Shown piece by piece: positions 25,894-35,500 of a DNA stretch of 40,152 nucleotides (the first letter of the stretch is position 1; every line of letters starts with the position of its first letter). Where the stretch lies: contig JAIXVE010000124.1 in assembly GCA_027483175.1 (NCBI GenBank), forward strand, positions 1-40,152. Reading direction: 5' to 3'. The position numbers and the translations under genes are program-made. Source of the DNA: Verrucomicrobiaceae bacterium. Its GTDB lineage: Bacteria > Verrucomicrobiota > Verrucomicrobiia > Verrucomicrobiales > V1-33. A model generated the notes under the pieces. The model had not been told where the DNA came from and ran no database searches. It saw only the letters and a program-made list of their open reading frames with translations.

Positions 25894-26571
25894 TCAGCCG
25901 CGGCGGCGTTCGAGGAGGACGAGCATGAGGAAGGAGAGGAGGAGGTTCATGATTTCGCGTGGGCTGGCTGGGCCGGTTTGTTCGATGTCGAATTTGCCCT
26001 GCCAGAAGGCTGGGCGTTTGATGAGTCGGAGGGCGTGGTCGCCTGAGGAGCGGGAGGCGAGGTAGCGTGGGTGGAAGAGGAGGATGGTGAGGAAGTTGAG
26101 GATGGGGATCTGGCCGAAGAGACCGTCCATGACTTTGGCGAAGGGGTTTTCTTCGCGGATGGTGAAGTCAGGGATGGAGTCGCCGGGGTTGAAGACATCG
26201 TAGTGGGCGCGCCAGAGAGAGCGCCAGCCTTTGCGGCCCATGGTGCCGATTTCGCCGTTCCATGCGTCGGTGAAGCGGTAGCGTGCGGACCAGTCGATGA
26301 TGCGGTCGGCTTTGATTTCTGCGAGGCGGGAGGAGCGGGAGGCGTCGGTGAAGAGTTCGACGTGTTCGCGGAGGCGGAAGAGCTTCTGGCGGGCGTGGAG
26401 GACGGAGCGGCCGTTGGCGTCGGTGACGTCGATGCGCGGGGCGAGGGTGAGGATGCGGAAGGTGACGCGGAGGGGGAAGGCGATGCCTTCGAGGTGGGTG
26501 GAGAGGGCGTCGGTGGGGATGGGTGGAGCGGAGACTGGGGAGGCGTAGGGATTGGAGGGGTCGGAGGACAT
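25894..26571 (-). CDS. LURP-one-related (tubby-like) protein, copy 1, with C-terminal anchor (225 aa)
   Basis: ATG 26571 was chosen because MSSDPSNPYASP aligns with MAPDTPNPYAPP of the downstream copy and both proteins are then exactly 225 aa; the frame extends further upstream only as Pro/Arg-rich noise. It has the same central domain as its paralogue (SVLHARQKLF, WSARYRFTDAW, SLWRAHYDVF, FTIREENPFAK) and the same hydrophobic end (IMNLLLSFLMLVLL, then ERRRG). It is the first gene of the pair. The two copies diverge most around residues 75-115. Assignment to the LURP-one/tubby-like superfamily is by motif resemblance; no enzymatic residues are evident. Confidence 0.75.
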   Translation of the reverse strand: MSSDPSNPYASPVSAPPIPTDALSTHLEGIAFPLRVTFRILTLAPRIDVTDANGRSVLHARQKLFRLREHVELFTDASRSSRLAEIKADRIIDWSARYRFTDAWNGEIGTMGRKGWRSLWRAHYDVFNPGDSIPDFTIREENPFAKVMDGLFGQIPILNFLTILLFHPRYLASRSSGDHALRLIKRPAFWQGKFDIEQTGPASPREIMNLLLSFLMLVLLERRRG

Positions 26572-26757
26572 GGTGCGGAGATGGTTCGGCAGGATTGAGG
26601 TGCTGACAAGACCTGGCGCACACATTTTTCCGGGTAGCTGGAGGGAATTCCGAGGTGATGGAGGGGGGAGGGGAGCGTGATGATCCCGGTTGCGCGGGTG
26701 GGGTGGAGGGGCAGTCTGGAGGGCCGGGCGGAGTGCCTGGGAAACCCTGACAAATCC

Positions 26758-28734
26758 ATGCAAAGCCACTGGTCCGACACTGAAGCTGCCTTGTTTTCCG
26801 AGAGTGATCTAGCGCTCCGCGTTTACACGTCGCGGTTGCTGGGGCGGGAGCCGCAACTGGTGCTGCACGGGGGTGGGAACACGTCGGTGAAGAGCACGGT
26901 GCGGGATTTTTTCGGGGCGGCGGTGGAAGTGCTTTATATCAAGGGGAGCGGGGGTGATCTGGCGACGATTGAGGCGAAGCATTTTCCGGCGGTGCGGATG
27001 GAGACGCTTTTGAAGCTGGGGGCGCTGGAGAGCCTGAGTGATCCGGACATGGTGGCGCAGCAGCGGGCGGCGCTGCTGGATCCGGCGGCACCGAATCCGT
27101 CGATTGAGGCGATTGTGCACGCGGTGCTGCCGCAGAAGTTTGTGGATCACACGCATGCGAATGCGGTGATTGCGCTGACGAATCAGCCGGATGGGGAGGC
27201 GCTGGTGAGGGCGACGTGGGGTGAGCGGGTGATTGTGATTCCGTATGTGATGCCTGGTTTTCTGCTGGCGAAGGCGGTGGCGGCGGCGACGGCTGGGGCG
27301 GATTGGGGGAAAGTGGAGGGTCTGGTGCTGATGCAGCATGGGATTTTCACGTTTGGGGCGACGGCGCGGGAGAGTTATGAGCGGATGATCCGGCTGGTGA
27401 GTGAGGCGGAGGTGGCGCTGGAGCGTCGCGGGGGCGGGGTGGGTGCGGTGGCGCGCGGGGCGGGGACGTTTGTGAGGGAGGATTTGCGCGAGTTGGCGGC
27501 GATTCGGCGGGAGGTGTCGAAATTGCGGGGTCGGGCGTGTCATGCGCTGTTTGAGGGAGGGGAGGAAGCGGCTGGGTTTGCGGGTCGGGTGGATGTGGAT
27601 GGATTGGCGACGCGGGGGACCCTGACGCCGGATCACAGTATCCGGACGAAGCGGATTCCTGCGGTGGTGAGTGGGGCGAGTGATGTGGCTGGGTATGCGG
27701 CGGCGTGCGGCGAGTATTTTGCGCGGCATGCGAGCGGGCAGACTGAGTTGGACGGGGCGCCGCGGTGGGCGGTGTGGCGTGGGAAGGGAGTGATTTCGTT
27801 CGGGGCGACGATGGGTGAGGCAGGGATTGTGAGGGACATTGTGGAGCACACGGTGCGGACGATTCAGCAGGCGGAGGCGGCTGGCGGGTGGTGTGCGCTG
27901 CCGGAGAAGGATTTGTTTGCGGTGGAGTACTGGGATCTGGAGCAGGCGAAGTTGAGGAATGCGCCGGCGGCGTTGCCGTTGCAGGGGAAGACGGCGATTG
28001 TGACGGGAGCGGCGGCGGGGATTGGTCGGGCGATTGCGGTGGCTTTGGCGGCGCAGGGGGCGGTGGTGACGGGGATGGATTTGAATCCGCAGACACCGGA
28101 GCGATTGAGTGGCGTGCCTGGGTTGAGCGGGAAGATCATCAACCTGACGGATTATGAGCGGGTGAAGGAGGCGGTGGAGGACGTGGTGCGTGCGACTGGC
28201 GGCCTGGATATTCTGGTGAGCAACGCGGGGATTTTCACGGCGGGGGCGAACTTCGAGGACATGGATGCTGGGAACTGGGCGAAGAGCCTTGAGGTGAATC
28301 TGACGAGTCACATGAGACTGCTGCAGAGTTGCGTGCCTTATTTGAAGCTAGGTGTGGAGCCGACGGCGATTTTTGTGGGGAGCCGGAACGTGAAGGCACC
28401 GGGTGCGGGTGCGGGGAGTTATTCGTGTGCGAAGGCTGCGGTGACGCAGTTGGTGCGTGTGGCGGCGCTGGAATTGGCACCGGCGGGGGTGCGGGTGAAC
28501 ATCATTCATCCGGACGCGGTGTTTGACACGGAGTTGTGGACGCCGGAGGCGCTGGCGCGGAGTGCGGAGCGTTACGGGGTGACGGTGGAGGAATACAAGA
28601 CGCGGAATCTGATGAAGACGGAGATCCGGAGTGCGGATGTGGCGGCGATGGTGTGTGCGATGGCTGGGCCGGTGTTCGGGAAGACGACTGGGGCGCAGAT
28701 TCCGGTGGATGGAGGCAACGACCGGGTGATCTGA
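26758..28734 (+). CDS. Bifunctional class II aldolase / short-chain dehydrogenase (658 aa)
   Basis: ATG 26758 begins the conserved protein; the frame is open 27 codons further upstream without family-like sequence. The N-terminal half (~1-400) is a class II aldolase/adducin domain with LVLHGGGNTSVK, zinc ligands H131 and H133 in VDHTHANAV and a third in LMQHGIF (H194). The C-terminal half (~405-658) is an SDR with the NAD motif TGAAAGIG (416-423), SNAG and catalytic Y555-x-x-x-K559. The pair matches the rhamnulose-1-phosphate aldolase/lactaldehyde dehydrogenase family (RhaEW/RhaD type): cleavage of a ketose 1-phosphate to dihydroxyacetone phosphate plus an aldehyde that the SDR domain oxidises or reduces. 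Rhamnose or fucose is the likely source sugar, but no other pathway gene is nearby, so the exact substrate is open. Confidence 0.9.
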   Translation: MQSHWSDTEAALFSESDLALRVYTSRLLGREPQLVLHGGGNTSVKSTVRDFFGAAVEVLYIKGSGGDLATIEAKHFPAVRMETLLKLGALESLSDPDMVAQQRAALLDPAAPNPSIEAIVHAVLPQKFVDHTHANAVIALTNQPDGEALVRATWGERVIVIPYVMPGFLLAKAVAAATAGADWGKVEGLVLMQHGIFTFGATARESYERMIRLVSEAEVALERRGGGVGAVARGAGTFVREDLRELAAIRREVSKLRGRACHALFEGGEEAAGFAGRVDVDGLATRGTLTPDHSIRTKRIPAVVSGASDVAGYAAACGEYFARHASGQTELDGAPRWAVWRGKGVISFGATMGEAGIVRDIVEHTVRTIQQAEAAGGWCALPEKDLFAVEYWDLEQAKLRNAPAALPLQGKTAIVTGAAAGIGRAIAVALAAQGAVVTGMDLNPQTPERLSGVPGLSGKIINLTDYERVKEAVEDVVRATGGLDILVSNAGIFTAGANFEDMDAGNWAKSLEVNLTSHMRLLQSCVPYLKLGVEPTAIFVGSRNVKAPGAGAGSYSCAKAAVTQLVRVAALELAPAGVRVNIIHPDAVFDTELWTPEALARSAERYGVTVEEYKTRNLMKTEIRSADVAAMVCAMAGPVFGKTTGAQIPVDGGNDRVI

Positions 28735-28753
28735 GGGTGAGGCGGAGACGGCT

Positions 28754-29725
28754 TTGACGACGATGAAGCCGCCGAGCACTGCCCTGACTGATTTTTCGGA
28801 CCGGTGGTCGCCGGTGCTGGTGAAGGAGCTGCGGCAGGGGCTGCGGTCGCCGATGTTTGTGCAGCCGTTTCTGCTGATCCACTTGTGTGTGCTGGTGGCG
28901 CTGATGGCGGAGATGACGGCGGCGGGTGAGAGCGGCGGGTCGCGGAGCGGATTGGGGATGGTGTTTAGGATTGGGGGGAGCCCGTTCTGGGTGGTGACGG
29001 CGCTGGTGACGGCGGTGGTGATGCCGTTGCGGAGTTTCGGGTCGCTGTTTGAGGAAGTGAGGGCGGGGCAGTCTGAGTTGCTGCTGCTGGGCGGGTTGTC
29101 GCGGTGGCAGGTGGTGGGAGGGAAGTGGTGTGTGCAGATGCTGTTCTGCGGACTGGTGCTGCTGTCGCTGACGCCTTATCTGATCGTGCGGTATTTTCTG
29201 GGAGGCTTCAATGTGTGGGAGAATGTGATGACGATGCTGAATGTGGTTGGGGCGGCGTCGGCGATGAGTGGCGGGGTGATTGGGGCGAGCGGGTATCGGT
29301 CGGTGACGATGCGGTTGGTGGCGGTGGCGGTGTGCGGGTTCTGGGTGCTGGGGGTGGGGATGTTTAATCAGACAATGATCAAGGAAGTGGCGACGGGAGG
29401 GGGGATGGTGCTGTATGGGGTGGTGTCGGGATTGAGTTTTTACGTGGTGTACACGGCGACGGGGCTGCAGTTAGGGAGGAGTCATCTGAAGCTGAGCCTG
29501 CTGCCGTATGAGATGAGTCCGCGGGGGAACATGATGGCGCTGCTGTGCTTTCTGCCGATGATGGTGATTGCGGGCGTGGTGGTGACGTGCGGGTTCGGGG
29601 CGCTGCCGGTGCTGGTGATTCTAGCGGTATCGATGTTCCGGCATGATGCGCCGTGGCGGCCGGGGAAAGGGCGGCGGCCGGAGACGGTGACGGGGTTTGA
29701 TACGGGATGGCGGCCGATGTATTGA
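28754..29725 (+). CDS. Multi-pass membrane protein, ABC-2 permease-like (323 aa)
   Basis: The start is taken as TTG 28754, which has GGAG six nucleotides upstream; an ATG at 28763 is the alternative but would be 15 nt from that site. After a cytoplasmic lead with VLVKELRQGLRSP, a phrase I recall from ABC-2-type permeases, there are about seven hydrophobic segments (roughly 35-55, 75-95, 125-150, 160-185, 190-210, 218-240, 268-295) and a basic tail. No ATP-binding partner is encoded nearby. It follows the aldolase gene by 19 nt and may share its transcript, though a functional link is not evident. Its 3' end overlaps the convergent nucleotidyltransferase frame by 347 bp. Confidence 0.75.
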   Translation: MTTMKPPSTALTDFSDRWSPVLVKELRQGLRSPMFVQPFLLIHLCVLVALMAEMTAAGESGGSRSGLGMVFRIGGSPFWVVTALVTAVVMPLRSFGSLFEEVRAGQSELLLLGGLSRWQVVGGKWCVQMLFCGLVLLSLTPYLIVRYFLGGFNVWENVMTMLNVVGAASAMSGGVIGASGYRSVTMRLVAVAVCGFWVLGVGMFNQTMIKEVATGGGMVLYGVVSGLSFYVVYTATGLQLGRSHLKLSLLPYEMSPRGNMMALLCFLPMMVIAGVVVTCGFGALPVLVILAVSMFRHDAPWRPGKGRRPETVTGFDTGWRPMY

Positions 29726-31085
29726 GGGCCTGGGAGATGTCAGGCGGGGGGGGCGGGTGGTTGGCTTTGACCCATGTGGTGGCTTCCTCGGGGGAGGTTA
29801 GGCGGCCTTCGAGCTGAGCGTCCTGGATTTCTGTGAGGATGACGGCCATTTGGGGGCCGCCGGGGTAGCCCATGGCGAGGAGGTCGCGGCCGGTGAGGAG
29901 CCTGGGGGGGAGGGAAGCGGAGGCGGGGGCTTCGGTGAGGGCCTTGTGCATGAATTCCCAGTTATCGAGGAGCCCGTTGCTGCCGAGGCAGTCGACGCGG
30001 TGGAGTTCGAGTTCGTCTGGGAAAGTGGGTTGGACGACCCAGCGTTTGACCTTGGCTGGGCGCATGTCGCGGGCGTGCATGAATTTCATGTGATTGGCGA
30101 CGGCGGTGGTGGTGGCGTCGATGACCTCGTTAGAGAAGCGGAGACGGCGGAGGATATCGGCGGACATTTCTGCGCCGAGTTTGTCATGGCCGTTGAAGCG
30201 GATGCGGCCTTCTGCGGGGTCGCAGGTCCATGTGGCGGGTTTGGCGATGTCGTGGAGGAGGACGGAGAGGACGAGTGGAGGCGAGACGACGTCGGGGAGG
30301 AGAGAGAGCATGAGTCGGGTGTGGATCCAGACATCGCCTTCCGGGTGGTATTCGGGTGGCTGGGAGCAGCCTTTGAGGGCTTCCATTTCGGGGAGGAAGA
30401 CCTTGAGGAGACCGGAGGAGTCGAGGAGATCGAAGCCGCGGACCCGGTTAGGGTGGAGCATGATTCTGAGGAATTCGTCGCGGATGCGTTCGATGCTGAT
30501 GGAGGCGAGGGAGTGTGCTTCGGAGCGGAGGGCGTCCCATGTGAGGGGATCGATGGAGTAGTCGAGGGAGGCGGCGAAGCGGACGGCGCGGAGGAGGCGG
30601 AGCCGGTCTTCGGAGAAGCGGAGGGAAGGGTTGCCGATGGCGCGGAGCGTGTGGTTTTTGAGGTCGTCGCGGCCGCCGACGAAGTCGATGAGGTGACCGG
30701 AGAGCGGGTCGAGGAACATGCCATTGACGGTGAAGTCGCGGCGTTGGGCGTCGGCTTCCGGGGAGGAGAAGACGACGTGGTCTGGGCGGCGGCCGTCGAG
30801 GTAGGTGCCGTCGGAGCGGAACGTGGCGATTTCGAAGAGGTGGCCGTGGAGGTGGACGACGACGACGCCGAAGTGAGCGCCGACGAGCTGGGCGCGGGGG
30901 AAGAGTTGGAGGACCTGGTCCGGGGTGGCGCTGGTGGCGATGTCGTAGTCGTGGGGCTGGCGGCCGAGGAGTTCGTCGCGGACGCAGCCGCCGGCGAAGT
31001 AGGCGGTGTGGCCTGCGTCGGAGAGCCGCCTGGCGAGGTCGGTGGCGGTGGTGCGGAGGCGCAGCGGGTCGGCTGTGGCGTTCAT
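29379..31085 (-). CDS. tRNA nucleotidyltransferase / poly(A) polymerase family protein with unusual C-terminal tail
   Basis: The class II nucleotidyltransferase head is complete: AGGCVRDELLG, the metal pair D46 and D48 (HDYDIA), RRDFTVNGM and SEDRLRLLRAVRF. An HD domain (~245-370) has LLHDIAKP, and a C-terminal helical region runs to about residue 450. The family adds CCA or poly(A) to RNA 3' ends; the motifs seen do not separate the two activities. The tail (~454-568) is Pro/Ser/Ala-rich low complexity and lies entirely antisense to the convergent membrane-protein gene, so the original stop was probably lost and the frame ran on until 29379. The gene follows lpxC-fabZ by 63 nt in the same direction. 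Confidence 0.9.
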   Translation of the reverse strand: MNATADPLRLRTTATDLARRLSDAGHTAYFAGGCVRDELLGRQPHDYDIATSATPDQVLQLFPRAQLVGAHFGVVVVHLHGHLFEIATFRSDGTYLDGRRPDHVVFSSPEADAQRRDFTVNGMFLDPLSGHLIDFVGGRDDLKNHTLRAIGNPSLRFSEDRLRLLRAVRFAASLDYSIDPLTWDALRSEAHSLASISIERIRDEFLRIMLHPNRVRGFDLLDSSGLLKVFLPEMEALKGCSQPPEYHPEGDVWIHTRLMLSLLPDVVSPPLVLSVLLHDIAKPATWTCDPAEGRIRFNGHDKLGAEMSADILRRLRFSNEVIDATTTAVANHMKFMHARDMRPAKVKRWVVQPTFPDELELHRVDCLGSNGLLDNWEFMHKALTEAPASASLPPRLLTGRDLLAMGYPGGPQMAVILTEIQDAQLEGRLTSPEEATTWVKANHPPPPPDISQALNTSAAIPYQTPSPSPAAALSPAATAHHAGTSIPLESPAPAAPRTRTSPPRPQSPSSAESTAAPSCSPADSSHTAAGSASDDSSLTAAPSPCTPRKNSIPTPPHTAPSPLPSPLP

Positions 31086-31148
31086 GGGGGAACGCTGGCA
31101 CAGGGTTGGAGACGGGCAAGGCGGCAGCTTGGTGCTGCGGGCGGGGGA

Positions 31149-32459
31149 TCAGCGTTCGAGGAGGCCGAACATGAGTTCGCCTTCGGAGGTGGTCTCGCCG
31201 TTGACGGTGCAGCGGCAGCGGGCGACGCCGATGTTGCGTTTCACCTTGAGGATTTCTGCTTCGATGAAGAGCATGTCGCCGGGGACGACGGGGCGGCGGA
31301 ATTTGACATCGTTGGCGCTCATGAAGTAGCCGATTTTGCCCTGATTTTCGGGTTTTCTGAGCATGAGGATGCTGGCGACCTGGGCCATGGCTTCGACCTG
31401 GAGGACGCCAGGCATGACTGGGTGGCCTGGGAAGTGGCCCTGGAAGAACGGTTCGTTGATGGTGACGGCTTTGACGCCGGTGCATTTGTTTTCGCCTTCG
31501 AAGCCGACGATGCGGTCGACCATGAGGAAGGGGTAGCGGTGGGGGAGGATGCGCATGACCTCGTTGACGTCGAGGACGGCTTCTCCGAGGGGGATGGTGA
31601 CCGAGCGCGGGACCATGCTGAGCATGCGAGCGTGTTCGGCCTTGAGGCGGCGGGCCATTTCTGTGTTAGGGCCGTGGCCGGGTTTGACGGCGATGACGTG
31701 GCCCATGATGCGGCGGCCGAAGAGCATGAGGTCGCCGATGATGTCGAGGATTTTGTGGCGGACGAATTCGTCAGGGAAGCGGAGCGGTTCCTTGGACATG
31801 ACGCTGTCGTCGCGGATGACGACGGCGTTTTCGAGACTGCCGCCCTTGATGAGGCCTTTTTCGAGGAGCCCTTTGACGTCCTCGTAGAAGACGAAGGTGC
31901 GTGCGGGGGCGATTTCCTTTTCGTAGATGGCGGGGGTGATCTCGGTGGAGAAGTACTGCGTGTAGCGGCCGTCCGGGCCGACCTGGGTGCAGGAGACGCG
32001 GAATTTGCGGTCTGGGACGATGGTGATGAGACTACCGCCGGGGGTTTCGACGTGGATGGGTTCGCGGATTTCGTAGACGGAGCGGAGGGCGTCCTGTTTC
32101 TGGATGCCTGCGGCTTTGATGCACTCGACGTAGGGGGCGGCGGAGCCGTCGCCGATGGGCGGCTCGTTGGCGTCCATTTCGATGAGGGCGTTGTCGACGC
32201 CCATGCCTGCGAGGGCGGAGATGACATGCTCGACGGTATGGACCTTGACGGAGCCTTCTGCGAGAGTGGTGGCGCGTTCGACCATCTGGACCTTTTCGAC
32301 GCAGGCGGTGATGAAGGGTTGGTCCTCGAGGTCCATGCGACGGAATTTGATTCCGTGGCCGGCCGGGGCGGGCTTCATGGTGAGGGTGACCTTGGCACCG
32401 GTGTGGAGGGAGGTGCCTGCGAGGGTGGCTGGTTTGGCCAGCGTTTGTTGGTGATCCAT
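31149..32459 (-). CDS. lpxC/fabZ: LpxC-FabZ fusion: UDP-3-O-acyl-GlcNAc deacetylase / 3-hydroxyacyl-ACP dehydratase
   Basis: ATG 32459 begins the LpxC part (MDHQQTLAKPATLAGTSLHTG); an upstream in-frame ATG adds 13 unlikely residues. The LpxC domain (~1-285) has the zinc ligands H78 (HTVEHVISAL), H235 and D239 (RHKILDIIGD) and the catalytic H262 (KPGHG). The FabZ domain (~290-436) has LPHRYPFLMVDRI with H307, GHFPGHPVMPG and the catalytic E356 (QVEAMAQ). LpxC performs the committed step of lipid A synthesis and FabZ dehydrates 3-hydroxyacyl-ACP for fatty acid synthesis; the fusion, known in Bacteroidetes, Chlorobi and relatives, ties two competing uses of one intermediate into one polypeptide. 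It implies an outer membrane with lipid A. Confidence 0.97.
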   Translation of the reverse strand: MDHQQTLAKPATLAGTSLHTGAKVTLTMKPAPAGHGIKFRRMDLEDQPFITACVEKVQMVERATTLAEGSVKVHTVEHVISALAGMGVDNALIEMDANEPPIGDGSAAPYVECIKAAGIQKQDALRSVYEIREPIHVETPGGSLITIVPDRKFRVSCTQVGPDGRYTQYFSTEITPAIYEKEIAPARTFVFYEDVKGLLEKGLIKGGSLENAVVIRDDSVMSKEPLRFPDEFVRHKILDIIGDLMLFGRRIMGHVIAVKPGHGPNTEMARRLKAEHARMLSMVPRSVTIPLGEAVLDVNEVMRILPHRYPFLMVDRIVGFEGENKCTGVKAVTINEPFFQGHFPGHPVMPGVLQVEAMAQVASILMLRKPENQGKIGYFMSANDVKFRRPVVPGDMLFIEAEILKVKRNIGVARCRCTVNGETTSEGELMFGLLER

Positions 32460-32531
32460 GATGGTGGTGCCGTGGCGGGAGGGGTGGATGGTAGGCACCG
32501 ATGGGGCGAGGTCAAGCCGCGGGTGGGGAGG

Positions 32532-35500
32532 TCAGTTCCATGCGGGGATGCGGACGGTGAAGGTGGAGCCGTGGTCCGGGGAGGATTTGACGAGGATGCT
32601 GCCGCGGTGGAGGTCGATGCAGCGTTTGGTGATGACGAGGCCGAGGCCGGTGCCGGGGAGGTCGCCGACATTGCTGCCGCGGTGGAAGGCTTCGAAGAGA
32701 CTGGGGAGGTCGGCGTCGGGGATGCCGATGCCTTGGTCGGTGATGGTGAAGACGGCCATGGGGCCTTCGCGGTGAGCGGCGATGAGGACGGGGGAGCCTG
32801 GTGGGGAGTATTTGACGGCGTTGTGGAGGAGATTGGTGAAGATGTGGCGGAGGAGGGCTTCGTCGGCGGCTGCGCCTGAGAGGTCGCTTTCAGGGGCCCA
32901 TTCGACTGGGCATTTGCGATTGGTGGCGGAGAGGGTTTCGTCGGTGACCTTGCGGACGAGGGCGTCGAGGTCGACGGGGGCTGGGCGGCAGGCGAGTTTA
33001 CCGGCGTCGGCGCGGCCGAGGACGAGGACTTGTTCCATGAGGCCGGCCATGTTGCGGGTGGCGCTGTGGATGTCGTCGAAGAGGCGGGATTTTTCGGCCT
33101 GGGGGAGACGGTCCTCGTAGTGGCGGAGGAGTTCGACGGCGGACATGGTGATGCCGAGGGGCGTGCGGAACTCGTGGCTGACGGTGGAGACGAAGCGGCT
33201 TTTGAGTTCACTGATTTCGCGTTCGGCGGCGAGTTCCTGTTCGCGCTGGGCGGCGACTTCGGTGGCTTCGATGAATTCGGAGGTGAGGCGTCCCTGGCGG
33301 CGGAGTGCGAGGGCTCCGAGGAGGGCGGCGAGGGCGACGGGTGCGAGACTGAGGAGGGCGGGGGACCACGAGGAGAGCAGTCGGGGAGCGGGGAGGGATT
33401 TGGCTGGGGGGAAAGGCCAGTCGAGGTGGAGGGCGGCGAGTTCCTTGCGGAGTTGTCCGAGGTCGAGGGAGAGCATGCGGCCTTCCATGCCGCCGATGAA
33501 GAGACGGTCTGAGGATTGGGGGGCGCGGATGCTGGCGATGAAGCCGAGGTCGGGGACCTGGAGCGTGGCGACGGGGTCGCCGTTGAAGGAGAGGAGATCG
33601 ATGGTGGTGTTGTCGCGGTTCCATGCGAGGACCTTGTCATCGGGGAGGAAGGCACCGGCGGAACCGCCGCTGAGGAGCGGTTGGCGTTCCTTGCGCCAGA
33701 GACGTTTCCATGAGCCGGTTTCCCAGAGTGTGGCGTCGTTGAAGCCGGTGGCGAGGAGGAGACGGCCGTCGCGGCTGAAGGTGACGTGGCAGTTAGGGGT
33801 GTCGAGCTTTGCTGCGCCTTTGCCGGTGGAGGCGTCCCAGATGGTGACGCGGGTGTCCATGGTGTAGCGGCCGCAGACGATCCAGCGGCCGTCCGGGCTG
33901 AGGATGATGGAGCCGGTGCCGCTGGGGGAGGCTGGGCCGGGGAGGGAGATGTGGGAGTTGCTGGCGTTCTCGATGAGGAGGGGTTTGTCGGGAGAGGCGG
34001 TGTTGAGAACGAGCATTCGCTTGTTAGTGCCGGGGATGACGGCGCGCTGGCCGTCGGCGTTCCAGCTGATGGAGTGCGGGGAGAAGTCTTTGGGGAGAGG
34101 GATGGGGGTGCCTGAGGCGAGGAAGGAGTCAGGGTTAGGGAGGCCGGAGGCTGGGAGGTTGAAGAGACGGAGGCCGGAGGGACCTGCTAGCCAGAGTTGC
34201 CGGGTGACTGGGTGGAAGCCGACGGAGTGCTTGGCGGGGAGGAGGAAGGGGAGGAGTTGACGGGATTCGAGGTCGATGAGTTCGAAGCTGTGGTTATCGG
34301 CGGTGTTATTGGGGCCGGCCCATTCCGGAGGGCTCCAGACGGCGAAGCGGCCGTCTGGGGAGATATCGGATTGCCAGACGGTGGAGCGGTTTTTGTAGGT
34401 GCCGAGGATATCGCGCTGGCCGGGGCTGGTGGCGATGCGCCAGACGCCGACTTTGCGGCCGGGGAGACCCCATGCGATGCGGTCGCCGGAGCGGGAGATG
34501 ACAAGACCGCGGCCGGCGGTGGTGCGGCAGAGGACGCGAGCGGTGGCGACGTCCCAGAGTCTGGTGATGCCGTCGCTGCCTGAGGTGACGAGGAGGCGGC
34601 CGTCGGCGCTGAAGGAGTGGGCCCATGTTTCGACGGCGATGTCGCCGAACTGGACGATGCGGCCGCTGGCGATTTCGAGTGAGTAGAGGGCGAAGTTGTC
34701 GCAGGCGAAGAGGAAGCGGTCGCCGCGGACGTCCCATGTGAGGGATTGGACGCGTGCGGCGGCTTTGTGGGAGAGGTGGAGGTTGCCGGTGGCGGTGTGG
34801 TAGATGTTGATGACGTCGCCGGAGTACCATGCGATGAGGTCGCCGCGCGGGCTGAGACGGGTGAAGTTAGTGAAGCCGCCGGTGTAGGTGAAGCCGTCGG
34901 GGAGTTTGGGCATGGGGCGGACGTGGCCGGTCTCTATGTCGTAGAGGAGGTGGGTGCCTTCGGTGCCGTGCATGGCGAGGCACATGATGCGGTCGTCGGC
35001 GGTGAAGGTGGGGGGCCACGAGTGCTGCCGGGTGATGGGGTCGAGGCCGATGACGCGGACGAGTTTACCGGATTCGGTTTCGTAGAGGGCGATGGCGCCG
35101 CCGTTGTAGCGGATGGCGGTGTATTTGCCGGAGGCGGAGAAGGTGAAGTCGCCGACGGAGATGGGAGTGCCGATGAGCTTGCGCTGGAGGGCGAGGGAGG
35201 CGGGGAGTGGGAAGTCGCGGACGTGGGAATTGTCGTCCATGCGGTAGAGGGAGACGTCGGTTTCGGCGTAGCGGACGAGGTAGTAGCGGAGGTCCGGGTC
35301 GAAGTTGAAGCCGTAGGAGCCGCGTTGGAGGTCCCATGAGCGGTCGGGGACGAGGTCTGGGCGGATGAGGGCGGCGAGGGCCTCGTTGCGGAGTTCGAGG
35401 GAGGGGCGGATGAGGGCGGCGGTGCGGACGGCCTGGAGGGCGGCGTCGCGGTGGCCCATTTTGGTGCTGAGGTTTTCGGCGCGGGCCTGGGCGAGGGAGG

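Noticed and set aside
26809-28311. A 500-codon minus-strand frame antisense to the aldolase/SDR gene
   Set aside because: It is an Arg/His/Pro-rich composition typical of antisense reading; the plus-strand frame has complete catalytic motifs.
29850-32879. A 1009-codon open frame on the plus strand
   Set aside because: It runs antisense through the nucleotidyltransferase and lpxC-fabZ genes and into the kinase gene, and encodes a monotonous Gly/Ala/Val/Asp/Glu sequence. It is a by-product of the G-skewed composition.
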